DNA of 64,000 nt from CAZHVS01 sp964536015 (GCA_964536015.1 CAZHVS010000002.1:62001-126000), one strand, 5' to 3'. Counted from the stretch's first letter, positions 46,322 through 55,406 are shown. Translations and numbers: made by a program. Notes: generated from the sequence alone by a model not told the origin.

Positions 46322-49165
46322 CTATTCAGAAAGTATTTTGCTTTTAGGAATCGTGAAATAGAATTTTGCTCCTTTATTAATTTCGGCTTCTGCACGAATT
46401 GTACCCCCGTGTCTTGTAATTATTTGTTTAACTATTGCCAATCCTACTCCAGTACCTTCATAATCACTTTCACTATGTAAACGGTGGAATACTACAAATA
46501 ATTTATCGCTGTATTTATTATCGAACCCTACTCCATTATCAAAAATATAAAATTCAGTTTCATTTTCTTTTTTATTACAACCAATTTCAATTTCAGGGGT
46601 TTCAACGTTGGAAGAATATTTTATGGCATTAAGAATTAGATTTGTCCATACCTGTTGAAGCATTGAATAATCGCCAATTACGTGAGTCAGTTGATTTATT
46701 TTGATTTTATATTTTTTCAATCTTGAGTCTGTTGATAAATCTTCAATTATTGATTTGACTATTTTTCCCATATCAACTGGTTGCTTTTTCATACCATAAC
46801 GATTAATTCTTGAAAATGAGAGAAGGTCATCGATAAGCTTTCCCATTCTTACAGAATTATTAGCAATTTTATTCAGTAATCGTTTTCCTTCATCGTCCAG
46901 CTTATTACTATATTCATCAATTAAGACTTTACTAAATCCATTAATAGAACGAAGGGGAGTTCTTAAATCGTGTGAGACTGAATAAGAAAAAGATTCAAGT
47001 TCTTTATTTGCTTTTTGTAATTCCTGAGTTCTTTCTTCAACTCTTTTTTCAAGTTCGGAATTTAATTTTTCAATTTCATCCTGTGCCAATTTTTGTTCTG
47101 TTATATCAGAAGTCGTATGCACAGCTCCCTTATATTTCCCATTATCGTCAAGTATAGGATCAACAATGATATTATACCATTTATCACCTAATTTGAAGAC
47201 CATTTTTTCACGAACCAAACTGTTTTTTGCTCGAATAATAGGGCAATCTGAAATTGGTCCATTTGTTCCATGAACTGCCTCCCAGCAGTGTTTGCCTATT
47301 AGTTCGTCTTTTTTTATTTGAAAGATTGTTTCAGTAGTACTATTTGCCCTTATTATTTTCTGCTCTTCATTTAATATCCATATCGCATCATTTGAAGCAT
47401 CAAATGTCGTTTGCCATTCTTTTGCAGCAAGTATTAAATCTTCTTCTGCTTTTTTTCTGTCTGTTATATCTGTAATAATAGATCCCAATAAGGGATTAGA
47501 ATTTTCAATTTTTATTGCAAATTTTTGAGTATAGTAAGTACGCTTTACACCTTTAATGTCTGTCCAGGTTTCTTCGTAATCAATATATCCCTTTGTCATG
47601 GCTAATGAATCCATTTCAACCATTTTATCAGCTACTTCTTCGCTAAATGTTTCGTGTGGCTTTTTACCAATCCAATCATCTATAGGAAAGAATTGACGAA
47701 ATTTTTCATTCATAAAAATTGGACGAAATTCAGAATCTTTAATTAAAATTAAAGCTGGTACAAAATCCATAAATGCCGATAAACGAGCTTCACTTTCTTT
47801 TAAAGCTAATTCAAAAGATTTTTTTTCAGTAATATTTTGCACTGCTCCATATATACCGTTAAGTCGATTATTTTCTTCATCCCAAACAGGGTGAGCATAA
47901 ATTCGATTCCAGACAATTTTACCACTTTTTGATACTGTTCGTAACTCTGTAATTACTGGTTGATTGTTTTTTAATTTTTCAAAATCAGCATCATCAATTA
48001 CTTTATCTTCTGGATATAAATGGTTTCTCCAACCTCCATTTAGGGTGTATTCTTCAAGTGTAAAACCAGTTATTGATTCAAACGCACCAGCGACCCAATT
48101 TAAATGCAATTCGCCTTTTTCATCAACGGAGGTAGTGAATACATAATCAGAAGCAACAGATGAAATTAACCTGTAGCGTTCTTCACTTATAGCTAATTGT
48201 TTTTCAGTCTCTCTTCTTGCTCTTGTTTCTTTTATAAAAATGAAAGCTTTTAACCCAAAATATGAAACTCCTACTCCGGCAATAAATATTAAAAATAATA
48301 TTATGAAAAGTTGATTCCTGAAATTTTTCAGAGAAGCTAGTATTTCATTTTCAGAATATGAGACTTCAAGCGACCAAAATGTATCTCTAATTTTAATTGG
48401 TAGGAAGTAGGCAATTCTTTTATCAATTTCCGGATAATTTACAATATATTCATATTTGCCTTCATCCCTTGATAACATTCGCTTTGCAAGACTAAGTACA
48501 CCAGGGGAGTCTTTATTTGTTTCAAAAATTGATCTGCTTATGTGTTCTTTCATTGAGCAGTATAACTCTACTCCTTCACTACTAATTAATAAAATTTTAC
48601 CTGATTTTCCAATCTGTATGTCACCAAGAATTTTTTCTGAAATTTTATTAAAATTCAGAAGGATAGCTATGCTTCCATCAAATCTATTATTAACAAAAAT
48701 TGGATAATGGATTACAATCGCTTTAAATCCCTGTACTGCATCAAAAACATCACTTACAACCGGTTCATAATTGGATAAGATTCGCACCATATGTTTTTGT
48801 TTTGAAATATCTCTACCTATCGAATTTGCATAATATGGTGTTGTATAAACAATTATTCCATTTTTATCTACTCTTGAAAATCCACTTACCTGATCCCGAA
48901 GAGCATCAAGTAATCTATCCAGTTCATTTTTCCCTTCTTTATTCATCTGAATAATATTTTCATTTGAAGAAAGATAGAACAAAACGTTGTTCCATTTTTC
49001 AATTAATTCATTAAAACTTTTTGCAGCTTGTTTGGCATAGATTTTTTCGTGAACAATTATTTCTTCTATCTTTCTATCGCGTTCCTGAAAGTACAAATAA
49101 AAGAAAAAATAAGTACAACTTATTAAAAGGATAAGTATAACAAGAAGCCAGTAACGGATTTTCAT
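46322..49165 (-). CDS. Membrane sensor histidine kinase with Cache domain and three PAS domains
   Basis: A 947-residue sensor kinase. Membrane helices at about 5-25 and 286-306 enclose a periplasmic double Cache domain (VDKNGIIVYTTPYYANSIGRD, about residue 100-120). Three PAS domains follow (about 325-450, 455-575, 580-695). The third has CWEAVHGTNGPISDCPI, a paired-Cys pattern. HisKA carries His732 in SYSVSHDLRTPLRSING. The HATPase domain has NLILNAIKYSS, DNGVGF and GTGVGLAIVKQI. No receiver domain is fused, and no response regulator gene is adjacent. Confidence 0.93.
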   Translation of the reverse strand: MKIRYWLLVILILLISCTYFFFYLYFQERDRKIEEIIVHEKIYAKQAAKSFNELIEKWNNVLFYLSSNENIIQMNKEGKNELDRLLDALRDQVSGFSRVDKNGIIVYTTPYYANSIGRDISKQKHMVRILSNYEPVVSDVFDAVQGFKAIVIHYPIFVNNRFDGSIAILLNFNKISEKILGDIQIGKSGKILLISSEGVELYCSMKEHISRSIFETNKDSPGVLSLAKRMLSRDEGKYEYIVNYPEIDKRIAYFLPIKIRDTFWSLEVSYSENEILASLKNFRNQLFIILFLIFIAGVGVSYFGLKAFIFIKETRARRETEKQLAISEERYRLISSVASDYVFTTSVDEKGELHLNWVAGAFESITGFTLEEYTLNGGWRNHLYPEDKVIDDADFEKLKNNQPVITELRTVSKSGKIVWNRIYAHPVWDEENNRLNGIYGAVQNITEKKSFELALKESEARLSAFMDFVPALILIKDSEFRPIFMNEKFRQFFPIDDWIGKKPHETFSEEVADKMVEMDSLAMTKGYIDYEETWTDIKGVKRTYYTQKFAIKIENSNPLLGSIITDITDRKKAEEDLILAAKEWQTTFDASNDAIWILNEEQKIIRANSTTETIFQIKKDELIGKHCWEAVHGTNGPISDCPIIRAKNSLVREKMVFKLGDKWYNIIVDPILDDNGKYKGAVHTTSDITEQKLAQDEIEKLNSELEKRVEERTQELQKANKELESFSYSVSHDLRTPLRSINGFSKVLIDEYSNKLDDEGKRLLNKIANNSVRMGKLIDDLLSFSRINRYGMKKQPVDMGKIVKSIIEDLSTDSRLKKYKIKINQLTHVIGDYSMLQQVWTNLILNAIKYSSNVETPEIEIGCNKKENETEFYIFDNGVGFDNKYSDKLFVVFHRLHSESDYEGTGVGLAIVKQIITRHGGTIRAEAEINKGAKFYFTIPKSKILSE

Positions 49166-49506
49166 TTATTGTTTTTTATTAATTGACAATTAATTATCGC
49201 AAATTTCTAATATAAACTTAATACTGATTAGAATTTTACGGTAGATGAAATATTAAATTATTAAATTTTTGTCAGTGAAAGATACTAAATAAAAAAATAT
49301 TCTTATGTAATCTTCTTTTTAATTTGAAGTTCACGTTTCAAAGCATCAGATTTATTATTGAAAAGATTCAAAGTTCTTTAAAGACCTGGGGATACCTATT
49401 TTAGAAAAGCGACTCCAACCTTCATTATGTTTATTTAATTCAAGTTTGGATTATTTGTAAAAACAATATAATATTGGTCGAAAGAAGAAGAGTAGATAAT
49501 ATAAAC
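49166..49506. other. Intergenic region without a recognised gene
   Basis: About 340 AT-rich bases between the Cache/PAS kinase start and the tRNA terminator. No convincing reading frame, RNA gene or repeat was found. It must contain the promoter of the kinase gene, but no TAnnTTTG box with a well-spaced TTTG could be picked out. Confidence 0.6.
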
Positions 49507-49533
49507 AAAAAAGCCCAGTAAAAAACTGAGCTT
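49507..49533 (-). terminator. Rho-independent terminator after tRNA-Asp
   Basis: On the minus strand AGCTCAGT and ACTGGGCT form an 8-bp stem (one G-T pair) with a five-T loop, followed by six T. It lies 4 nt after the tRNA 3' end. Confidence 0.88.
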
Positions 49534-49536
49534 TTG

Positions 49537-49611
49537 CGGGGCCGACGAGGCTCGAACTCGCGACCTCCTGCGTGACAGGCAGGCGTTCTAACCAAACTGA
49601 ACTACGACCCC
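49537..49611 (-). tRNA. tRNA-Asp (anticodon GTC)
   Basis: A 75-nt cloverleaf folds cleanly: acceptor GGGGTCG/CGGCCCC (one T-G pair), D arm GTTC/GAAC, anticodon stem CCTGC/GCAGG with loop CTGTCAC (anticodon GTC), a 5-nt variable loop, and T arm GCGAG/CTCGT with loop TTCGAGC. The discriminator base is G, as expected for Asp. The 3' CCA is not encoded. Confidence 0.97.
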
Positions 49612-49627
49612 TCTAAAATTTGCAAGG

Positions 49628-49659
49628 CAAAAATATTATAATTAGCCCGATTATCCAAA
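49628..49659 (-). promoter_or_regulatory. Bacteroidetes-type promoter for tRNA-Asp
   Basis: On the minus strand TTTG (49659-49656), a 20-nt spacer and TATTTTTG (49635-49628) match the -33/-7 consensus exactly. Transcription would begin about 10 nt before the tRNA 5' end. Confidence 0.72.
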
Positions 49660-49665
49660 TGTTTT

Positions 49666-50571
49666 CTAATTTTTTCTTAAAATTTTTGGAAGACATCTTC
49701 TAACACTAATAGTTCCTCTTTTTGCAAAAATTTCAATTGATTCTTTAATCGAACAGGGAAATCCATCATTATTGGGAACAACCCAGCCTCCACTTTCAAG
49801 ATAATATAGTTCATTCTCAATTTCAACAATTATTCCAAAATGTCCATCTCTTCCAACAATATCTCCCGCTTGCAAAAGATCAATTTGCTCCGAAGTTGGT
49901 GATTGATTTTTTTCTATTCTGATTATTTCATTGCCCAAAGTAAATAAATCTTTAGTATCAACTCTAAAATTATTGGATGTTCCTTCTCTACCTCCTTTGT
50001 CTTCAATATTATTTTGTTTACAGAAAAATTCGAATCCTTTTGAAGAGAATAAAACTGAAGAATCTTCAGGTGAAAAAAGTTTAAAGTGAACGGCAAGTTC
50101 ATAAGGAAGTGTAGTGAACCCGGAACAATCTAGTCCATAAGCAAATTCATAACGAATACTTTCATCTTGTGGATCATCAAGATCAAGAATGTCACCTCCC
50201 CAACGATAGAAATCTTTTCCAAAATATGTTCTGAAGATTTCATGCCCAAATAAAGCAAGAATGTTAATTATTTCGACCGGATGCTTTGTTCGTAAGTTCT
50301 GCAAATGCGGTTTTAAGATTGGAGTAATTACCTCTTTAAGGAATTGTTTATTGTTTGAAACATATCCTGAAAATTCTTTCCCGTTTTTAATTATTGTTTT
50401 AAATTCTGCTTTTATTAATGGATTAAATTTCTTTGCATTCTCGAAAGATACAGGGGGAATTGTTATTTCTTTTGAAAAAGAATCATATTTCTTAATGTGT
50501 AATGTGGAAGATGTACAATGACAAAATAAGACTGCGAAGGAAATAAGAATAAGTTGAATTATTGTTTTCAT
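49666..50571 (-). CDS. NlpC/P60-like exported cysteine peptidase
   Basis: A 302-residue exported protein from the ATG at 50571. A hydrophobic signal with Cys17/Cys19 (AVLFCHCTSS) suggests a lipoprotein, but the lipobox is not clean. The C-terminal half has NlpC/P60-type landmarks: Cys149 in YGLDCSGFTTLPYEL, His244 in GRDGHFGIIVE and the LLQAGDIVG strand before it. Such enzymes cleave peptide bonds in peptidoglycan stems. An in-frame start 12 codons upstream is possible but would precede the signal. It is the last gene of the WD40-caspase operon, 7 nt after the cyclase gene. Confidence 0.75.
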   Translation of the reverse strand: MKTIIQLILISFAVLFCHCTSSTLHIKKYDSFSKEITIPPVSFENAKKFNPLIKAEFKTIIKNGKEFSGYVSNNKQFLKEVITPILKPHLQNLRTKHPVEIINILALFGHEIFRTYFGKDFYRWGGDILDLDDPQDESIRYEFAYGLDCSGFTTLPYELAVHFKLFSPEDSSVLFSSKGFEFFCKQNNIEDKGGREGTSNNFRVDTKDLFTLGNEIIRIEKNQSPTSEQIDLLQAGDIVGRDGHFGIIVEIENELYYLESGGWVVPNNDGFPCSIKESIEIFAKRGTISVRRCLPKILRKN

Positions 50572-50578
50572 GTTATTT

Positions 50579-52771
50579 TTATTTTTCAGTAAGAGTAATA
50601 GAACCATCCCAATTATCAGGAAGTGTATTTTGACTAATTAATGAAATTCTTTGTAACATTTCCAAACAAGCTATATCATTTTGTTTAATCAGAAGAGCTT
50701 TATTGAAATATTCATTTGCTTTCGAAAATTCTTTGTTAAGATAATGGCTAAATCCATCATTATAGTAAACGTAATAGCTCTTATCAGAAATTTCTATTTC
50801 GTCTGTAACGAAGCCATATACTTCATACACTTTAACAGCTTTTGATTTTCCTTTAACTTTTATGACATCAAGTACACGGTAAAGATACTTACTTTGGTTT
50901 AATTCATTAAAAGTAAATTCTGAAATCATTATTGAAGAACCATATTTTTTATTTGCACCTTCAAGTCGTGATGCAAGATTGACATTATCACCAATCGCTG
51001 TATAATCGAATACCTGATTAGACCCCATATTTCCAAGGACAACTTTTCCTGAATTTATTCCAATTCTGCAATTTAGAGCTGGTAAACCGCTTTGTTTCCA
51101 TTTTAAGTTCATTGCGATAAGTTTTTTCTGCATTTTAAGAGCAGTTGCAACTGCTGCATCTGCATGTTGTTGCAATGGAATTGGAGCTCCAAATTCAGCG
51201 AGAATAGCGTCTCCTATGTACTTATCAATTATTCCATTTTGTTCTAAAACAATTGTTGTCATTTCAGTCAGATATTCATTCAGTAAAGGCACCAGAACTT
51301 TAGGTTTCATCTTCTCACTAATTGTAGTAAATCCAACAATATCAGAGAAGAGAATAGAAATTGTTCGTTCTTCTCCACCAAATTGAAGCATTTCGGGTTT
51401 TGACAGCAACTCATCAACAACTTTTTTAGGAACATACTTTGAGAACGCATTTTTAATAAATGCTTCCTGCTTTCCACTTATTACCTGTAAAACCACTAGA
51501 GAAAAAATTCCCATTAGTAAAGTAGAAGTAACCAAAGTAAAGACTGGGATTAATAAATGTGAGATTACAGATAGATAACTTGCAATAATTATTGTTGCTA
51601 AGAGGATAAGTCCTGTAAAGAAAAAATAAAGATTTGATTTTGGAATAAAACTTATTCCGTATAGAATTGAAATAAAAAATAAAAATAAAAGCAGAGAAGA
51701 ATTGTTAAGTCTTGAGTAAAATGAATCAGTTAGAAAAGCATTCATCAATGCAGCATGAGCGGCAACCAGAGGAACATTTTCTTCAATAACTGTTTGTCCA
51801 AGGTCTGCAATTCCTGTGGAAATATCACCAACAAAAACGAAGTTTCCTTCAAAATAATTTGTAAGATCATCAAGATTATTTTCGTCAGAATATTTTTCTA
51901 GTAAATCCTGAACTTCAATCATCTTTGGACTATTTTCCCACATACAAGGATAAGGAATAAATACACAACCTTTATTATCAATTGGAATTAATAAATCTTT
52001 CTCAAGAAATCCATCTTTGTTCGATGGTATTTTAATTTCTTTTCCCCAATTAATTTCCAAAGAATTGAAAGGAATTTTGTTATAATCCAGAAACATTGCA
52101 AGCGTAACAGTCGGAAAGAAGAGTGAATCGACTTTAATTACAAGTGGATAATGTCTGTAAACTCCATCTTCATCGGGTATTGCAGTAATATGTCCGCTGT
52201 TAAAAGATTCTTTTGCAAAGTCATCATATTGAACCACAGCCCATTTTGCATAATATGGAATTCCATTACCTTTTTCTTTGAGGGAATGAAGGTAATCATT
52301 TTCAAGAGTTTGATAGAAAATAGATTCTTCCCATTTAAATTTTTGTTTTTCATTTGTCAATTGAAACCCAGCGGGTAAATAAATCATTCCGGCGTCTGCA
52401 ATTGATAATGTAAGTAAACTGTCCGCAGTTCTATTAGATGGTCGTGGAAAAATTATATCATACATTACTGCCTGGGGAGAAAGTTGTGCGAACACTTCAT
52501 TTAATTTCGCAATATATTTTCTATCGAGAATAGAACTTTTAAATGAGTTATAGGTTTTATCAGAAATACTAACATAAATAATTTTATCACTTACTTTGGG
52601 ACCTTTGTTATTGTTGATTGCTTGTGTATAAAATTTATCAATCAAACGGAAATCAAAATTATTAAATGACAGGTTTAAGAAATAAATTAATCCAATAATG
52701 ATACTTGATATACCAAAGTGAAATAATAGAAGAGGGAAGAGTATTTTTTTACTTTTTAATTTCAATGTCAA
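50579..52771 (-). CDS. CHASE2 sensor / class III nucleotide cyclase
   Basis: A 730-residue signalling enzyme. A membrane helix (12-33) leads to a periplasmic CHASE2 domain (about 40-345, with MYDIIFPRPS and FVFVGDIST). Three membrane helices (about 358-430) follow, then a class III cyclase domain (470-655) with metal-binding Asp477 (ILFSDIVGFTT) and Asp521 (DKYIGDAILAEFG) and the nucleotide-site block FDYTAIGDNVNLASRLEG. A short TPR-like tail follows (SKANEYFNKALLIKQND). cAMP is the likely product. The start seems to be TTG 52771, overlapping the upstream gene by 23 bp; no ATG lies before the first helix. Confidence 0.92.
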   Translation of the reverse strand: MTLKLKSKKILFPLLLFHFGISSIIIGLIYFLNLSFNNFDFRLIDKFYTQAINNNKGPKVSDKIIYVSISDKTYNSFKSSILDRKYIAKLNEVFAQLSPQAVMYDIIFPRPSNRTADSLLTLSIADAGMIYLPAGFQLTNEKQKFKWEESIFYQTLENDYLHSLKEKGNGIPYYAKWAVVQYDDFAKESFNSGHITAIPDEDGVYRHYPLVIKVDSLFFPTVTLAMFLDYNKIPFNSLEINWGKEIKIPSNKDGFLEKDLLIPIDNKGCVFIPYPCMWENSPKMIEVQDLLEKYSDENNLDDLTNYFEGNFVFVGDISTGIADLGQTVIEENVPLVAAHAALMNAFLTDSFYSRLNNSSLLLFLFFISILYGISFIPKSNLYFFFTGLILLATIIIASYLSVISHLLIPVFTLVTSTLLMGIFSLVVLQVISGKQEAFIKNAFSKYVPKKVVDELLSKPEMLQFGGEERTISILFSDIVGFTTISEKMKPKVLVPLLNEYLTEMTTIVLEQNGIIDKYIGDAILAEFGAPIPLQQHADAAVATALKMQKKLIAMNLKWKQSGLPALNCRIGINSGKVVLGNMGSNQVFDYTAIGDNVNLASRLEGANKKYGSSIMISEFTFNELNQSKYLYRVLDVIKVKGKSKAVKVYEVYGFVTDEIEISDKSYYVYYNDGFSHYLNKEFSKANEYFNKALLIKQNDIACLEMLQRISLISQNTLPDNWDGSITLTEK

Positions 52772-53342
52772 ATTTTTTGATTATTACTTTATCATCAGAG
52801 AACAATTGGAGTTTATTCTGGAAATCGTCGTTTAGACTTCTCACATTACCTGCAATAGAAATTGGTTTATCGGATTTTGTATTAAGATTAATTTTGTTGT
52901 TTTTAGCAAGTAATATTTCCGTTTCCTTCCACTTTTTGTTTTCAATACAGGCTATATCCTTAAAAGCATTTTCAATCTCATATATTTGATTCTGACTACA
53001 GTAAATTACCAAAGTAGATTTATTGCTCTTGTCGTCAAACTGGTAGAATTCAGAATTTGAGGGAAGAGTTAGTTTACTATCTTTTTTAAGTTTATAACTA
53101 CTACTTCTATAGTTAAGTAAGTTAGTTTCTTTGCTATCAGAAAAGAGGACATAAACAAAACAATCAGTCTCTGGTTGAACAAAAATTCTAATTTCATCAC
53201 CAACTTTTACTCTATCGCTTGATTTTAATCGAAGAATTTGGTCTTTACTTTTCAGCATTACAGCAACTTTTGCTTTTACATTTTGCGCAGTAAGGCAGAC
53301 AGAAAATAATAATAAAATGATTAATAAAAATTTTGTTTTCAT
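52749..53342 (-). CDS. Exported DUF4384-like protein
   Basis: A 197-residue protein with a signal peptide (KFLLIILLLFSVCLTAQ). The rest is a beta-sandwich-like domain similar to DUF4384: RVKVGDEIRIFVQPETDCFVYVLF, a pattern of a strand pair before a Cys-Val-Tyr-like strand, then LTLPSNSEFYQFD. The domain is often found beside caspase-like or serine/threonine kinase signalling proteins. The ATG at 53342 is chosen because it opens the signal; it lies 10 nt after the WD40-caspase stop. Its end overlaps the cyclase gene start. Confidence 0.72.
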   Translation of the reverse strand: MKTKFLLIILLLFSVCLTAQNVKAKVAVMLKSKDQILRLKSSDRVKVGDEIRIFVQPETDCFVYVLFSDSKETNLLNYRSSSYKLKKDSKLTLPSNSEFYQFDDKSNKSTLVIYCSQNQIYEIENAFKDIACIENKKWKETEILLAKNNKINLNTKSDKPISIAGNVRSLNDDFQNKLQLFSDDKVIIKKFDIEIKK

Positions 53343-53352
53343 AATTGTCTTC

Positions 53353-55374
53353 TCACTTTCTTTTAACGAAGATAAAATCTCCACCTTCATCACCAGCATC
53401 CTGAATTTCTCCGTATTGTGGTACTTGTTTACTGTTATTAATCACAGCGGTCTTCAAACTTCTGAACAATTCTTCTGCAGTAAAAAATTTTTCACTGTTT
53501 TCTTTTAATCGCTTAATCAAGTATTTCAGAAATACGCTTTCATCAGCAACCTCTGTCAATGTTCCACTTGTCATACCTTTTCTACTAGTCATTTTATAGA
53601 CTTCTTGAATGGAAGGAGGAGCATTGTTAAAAGCAGCTCTTGTTCTAAAAATTCCACCACTGAAACAAGCATCACTAATAAGTAATGTATGCTTAGATTT
53701 TATTCCTCTTATGTTATCGCGAATATCAGCATTGGAAATCCAGTTTGCCCTGTTATCTTTAAATGCGTCACTAGGAAGCCAGTAACCCTGACTGATTTCT
53801 GGGTCCCAGTAACCATGTCCGGCATAGAAAATTAATAAATTGTCTTCTGCACTAATTTTCTTTTTCATTTTTTCAAATGCACCAAGTAAATCAACACGGG
53901 TCGGATTTTTTAGAAATACAACATCGCCTTCTTCAAACAAGTATTCACTGGTCAAAATATCTTTCATTGATTTTGCATCTCTGACAGGATTTGCAAGAGT
54001 ATTAATATTTTTATCAGTGTATTGTTCAACGCCAATAAGAATTGCAAAATACTTTCCACCTGTTCCTATTTTGGGTGAGTTTGTATTTGTTGTCGACTCA
54101 ATAGTTCCGCTTTCTCTCAGTATTGTAAAAGTCTCTTGGGTAGAAAAATTATCCGTGTCAACAGCTTTAACTGTAATTGTATTTTCACCAGCAACCAATT
54201 TTATTTCTGCACTAAACTCTCCATTTGATGAAAGCCGGGCTTCTACATCATTAACTAAAACTTCATAGACACCTTTATCATCTTCAACTTTTCCTTTTAC
54301 AGTAATTGTTTTTTCGACACTCGAAAGTTTAAGACCACGACTTACTTTTGGCTCTAAAATAGTTATAACAGGAGCTTTTGGATTTAAATTTCTATTTCCA
54401 TTTTGTTGAAAAGCTAAATCAATTGTACCGGAAATTTGAAATACAATGATTGAATTATCTTTACCTGCAGCGTATATTGTGTTTCCATCATTAGACAACA
54501 AAACAGCATTTACAATATTATCGTGTCCCTTTAAAGTTTGCAGGTTAGAAAAATCACTTAAATTCCATACACAAATAGTTTTGTCATTGCTTCCACTAAT
54601 GAACAAAGGAATGTTTGCATTCGCACTCACAGAATTAATGCTTCCCCAATGATCTTTCAAATTTTTAATAATTAATCCTTTGGAAACATCCCAAATCTTG
54701 ATTGTATTATTTCCATAACCACCAATAATTAAATTTCCATTACCAGCAAAAGAAATTGTATTTACGGAAGAAGCTGAATTGCTATTAAAAGTATTTTGAA
54801 CAGAATTTTTCTCACAATCATATATGATAATTCTATCATCAAGAGTGCCGCAAGCAGCAATAGTAGAATTTGAAAAAGAGACACACATTACCGGGGAGTT
54901 AACAATTAAATTATTAAGCATTTTACCCGTACTTAATTCCCACGTTTTCAAGGTTTTATCCATGCTGCCGCTTATTAAATTTTTGCCATCAGGAGAAATT
55001 GCAATAGAAGTAATAGCAGAAGTATGTCCAATAAATTTATTTATTTCATTTCCTGATTCAATATTCCACATTCTTATAATGCGATCTTCGCCGGCAGATA
55101 TTAAATTATTATTGTCAGGAGAAAAGGTAAGTCCAAGTATCGTTCCAGCAGAACCAGAAAAAGTTGAGAGTAGTTTACCAGTTTCTATGTCCCAGAGCTT
55201 GATTGTTTTATCAGCACTTCCACTTGCAATAATTCTATTGTTAGTAGAAATAGCCAGGCATTTAATTTCAGCAGAATGACCGGTGAAAGAATTTATTTCT
55301 TTTATTTTAATTTGAGAAAAAAATACTGGCGCAATAAAAAAAATAACAAGCAAAAAGAAAGCTTTGTTTTTCAT
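53353..55374 (-). CDS. Secreted WD40-caspase (peptidase C14) protein
   Basis: A 673-residue exported protein. After a signal peptide (1-20) comes a seven-bladed WD40 propeller (about 28-315) with blade-end dipeptides near 61, 103, 145, 185, 228, 270 and 312. An Ig-like module lies at about 335-420 (VEKTITVKGKVEDDKGVYE, then VAGENTITVKAVD). A caspase/metacaspase domain (440-673) carries the dyad His520 (IFYAGHGYWD) and Cys570 (LLISDACFSGG). Both catalytic residues are present, so proteolytic activity is plausible. It heads the operon with DUF4384, CHASE2 cyclase and NlpC/P60-like genes. A periplasmic protease sensor is inferred. Confidence 0.93.
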   Translation of the reverse strand: MKNKAFFLLVIFFIAPVFFSQIKIKEINSFTGHSAEIKCLAISTNNRIIASGSADKTIKLWDIETGKLLSTFSGSAGTILGLTFSPDNNNLISAGEDRIIRMWNIESGNEINKFIGHTSAITSIAISPDGKNLISGSMDKTLKTWELSTGKMLNNLIVNSPVMCVSFSNSTIAACGTLDDRIIIYDCEKNSVQNTFNSNSASSVNTISFAGNGNLIIGGYGNNTIKIWDVSKGLIIKNLKDHWGSINSVSANANIPLFISGSNDKTICVWNLSDFSNLQTLKGHDNIVNAVLLSNDGNTIYAAGKDNSIIVFQISGTIDLAFQQNGNRNLNPKAPVITILEPKVSRGLKLSSVEKTITVKGKVEDDKGVYEVLVNDVEARLSSNGEFSAEIKLVAGENTITVKAVDTDNFSTQETFTILRESGTIESTTNTNSPKIGTGGKYFAILIGVEQYTDKNINTLANPVRDAKSMKDILTSEYLFEEGDVVFLKNPTRVDLLGAFEKMKKKISAEDNLLIFYAGHGYWDPEISQGYWLPSDAFKDNRANWISNADIRDNIRGIKSKHTLLISDACFSGGIFRTRAAFNNAPPSIQEVYKMTSRKGMTSGTLTEVADESVFLKYLIKRLKENSEKFFTAEELFRSLKTAVINNSKQVPQYGEIQDAGDEGGDFIFVKRK

Positions 55375-55406
55375 AAAAATCTAAACATTGTTTAAAATTA
55401 CTTGGT

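Noticed and set aside
49166..49506. Possible small RNA or decayed gene in the longest gene-free stretch
   Set aside because: No stable hairpin, promoter pair, or frame with a start and ribosome-binding site could be found; the stretch is plain AT-rich spacer.
53840..55279. Open frames on the plus strand of 142 and 151 codons opposite the WD40-caspase gene
   Set aside because: They lie wholly inside a strongly supported gene, have no ribosome-binding site or recognisable motifs, and read as low-complexity Leu/Ser-rich shadows.
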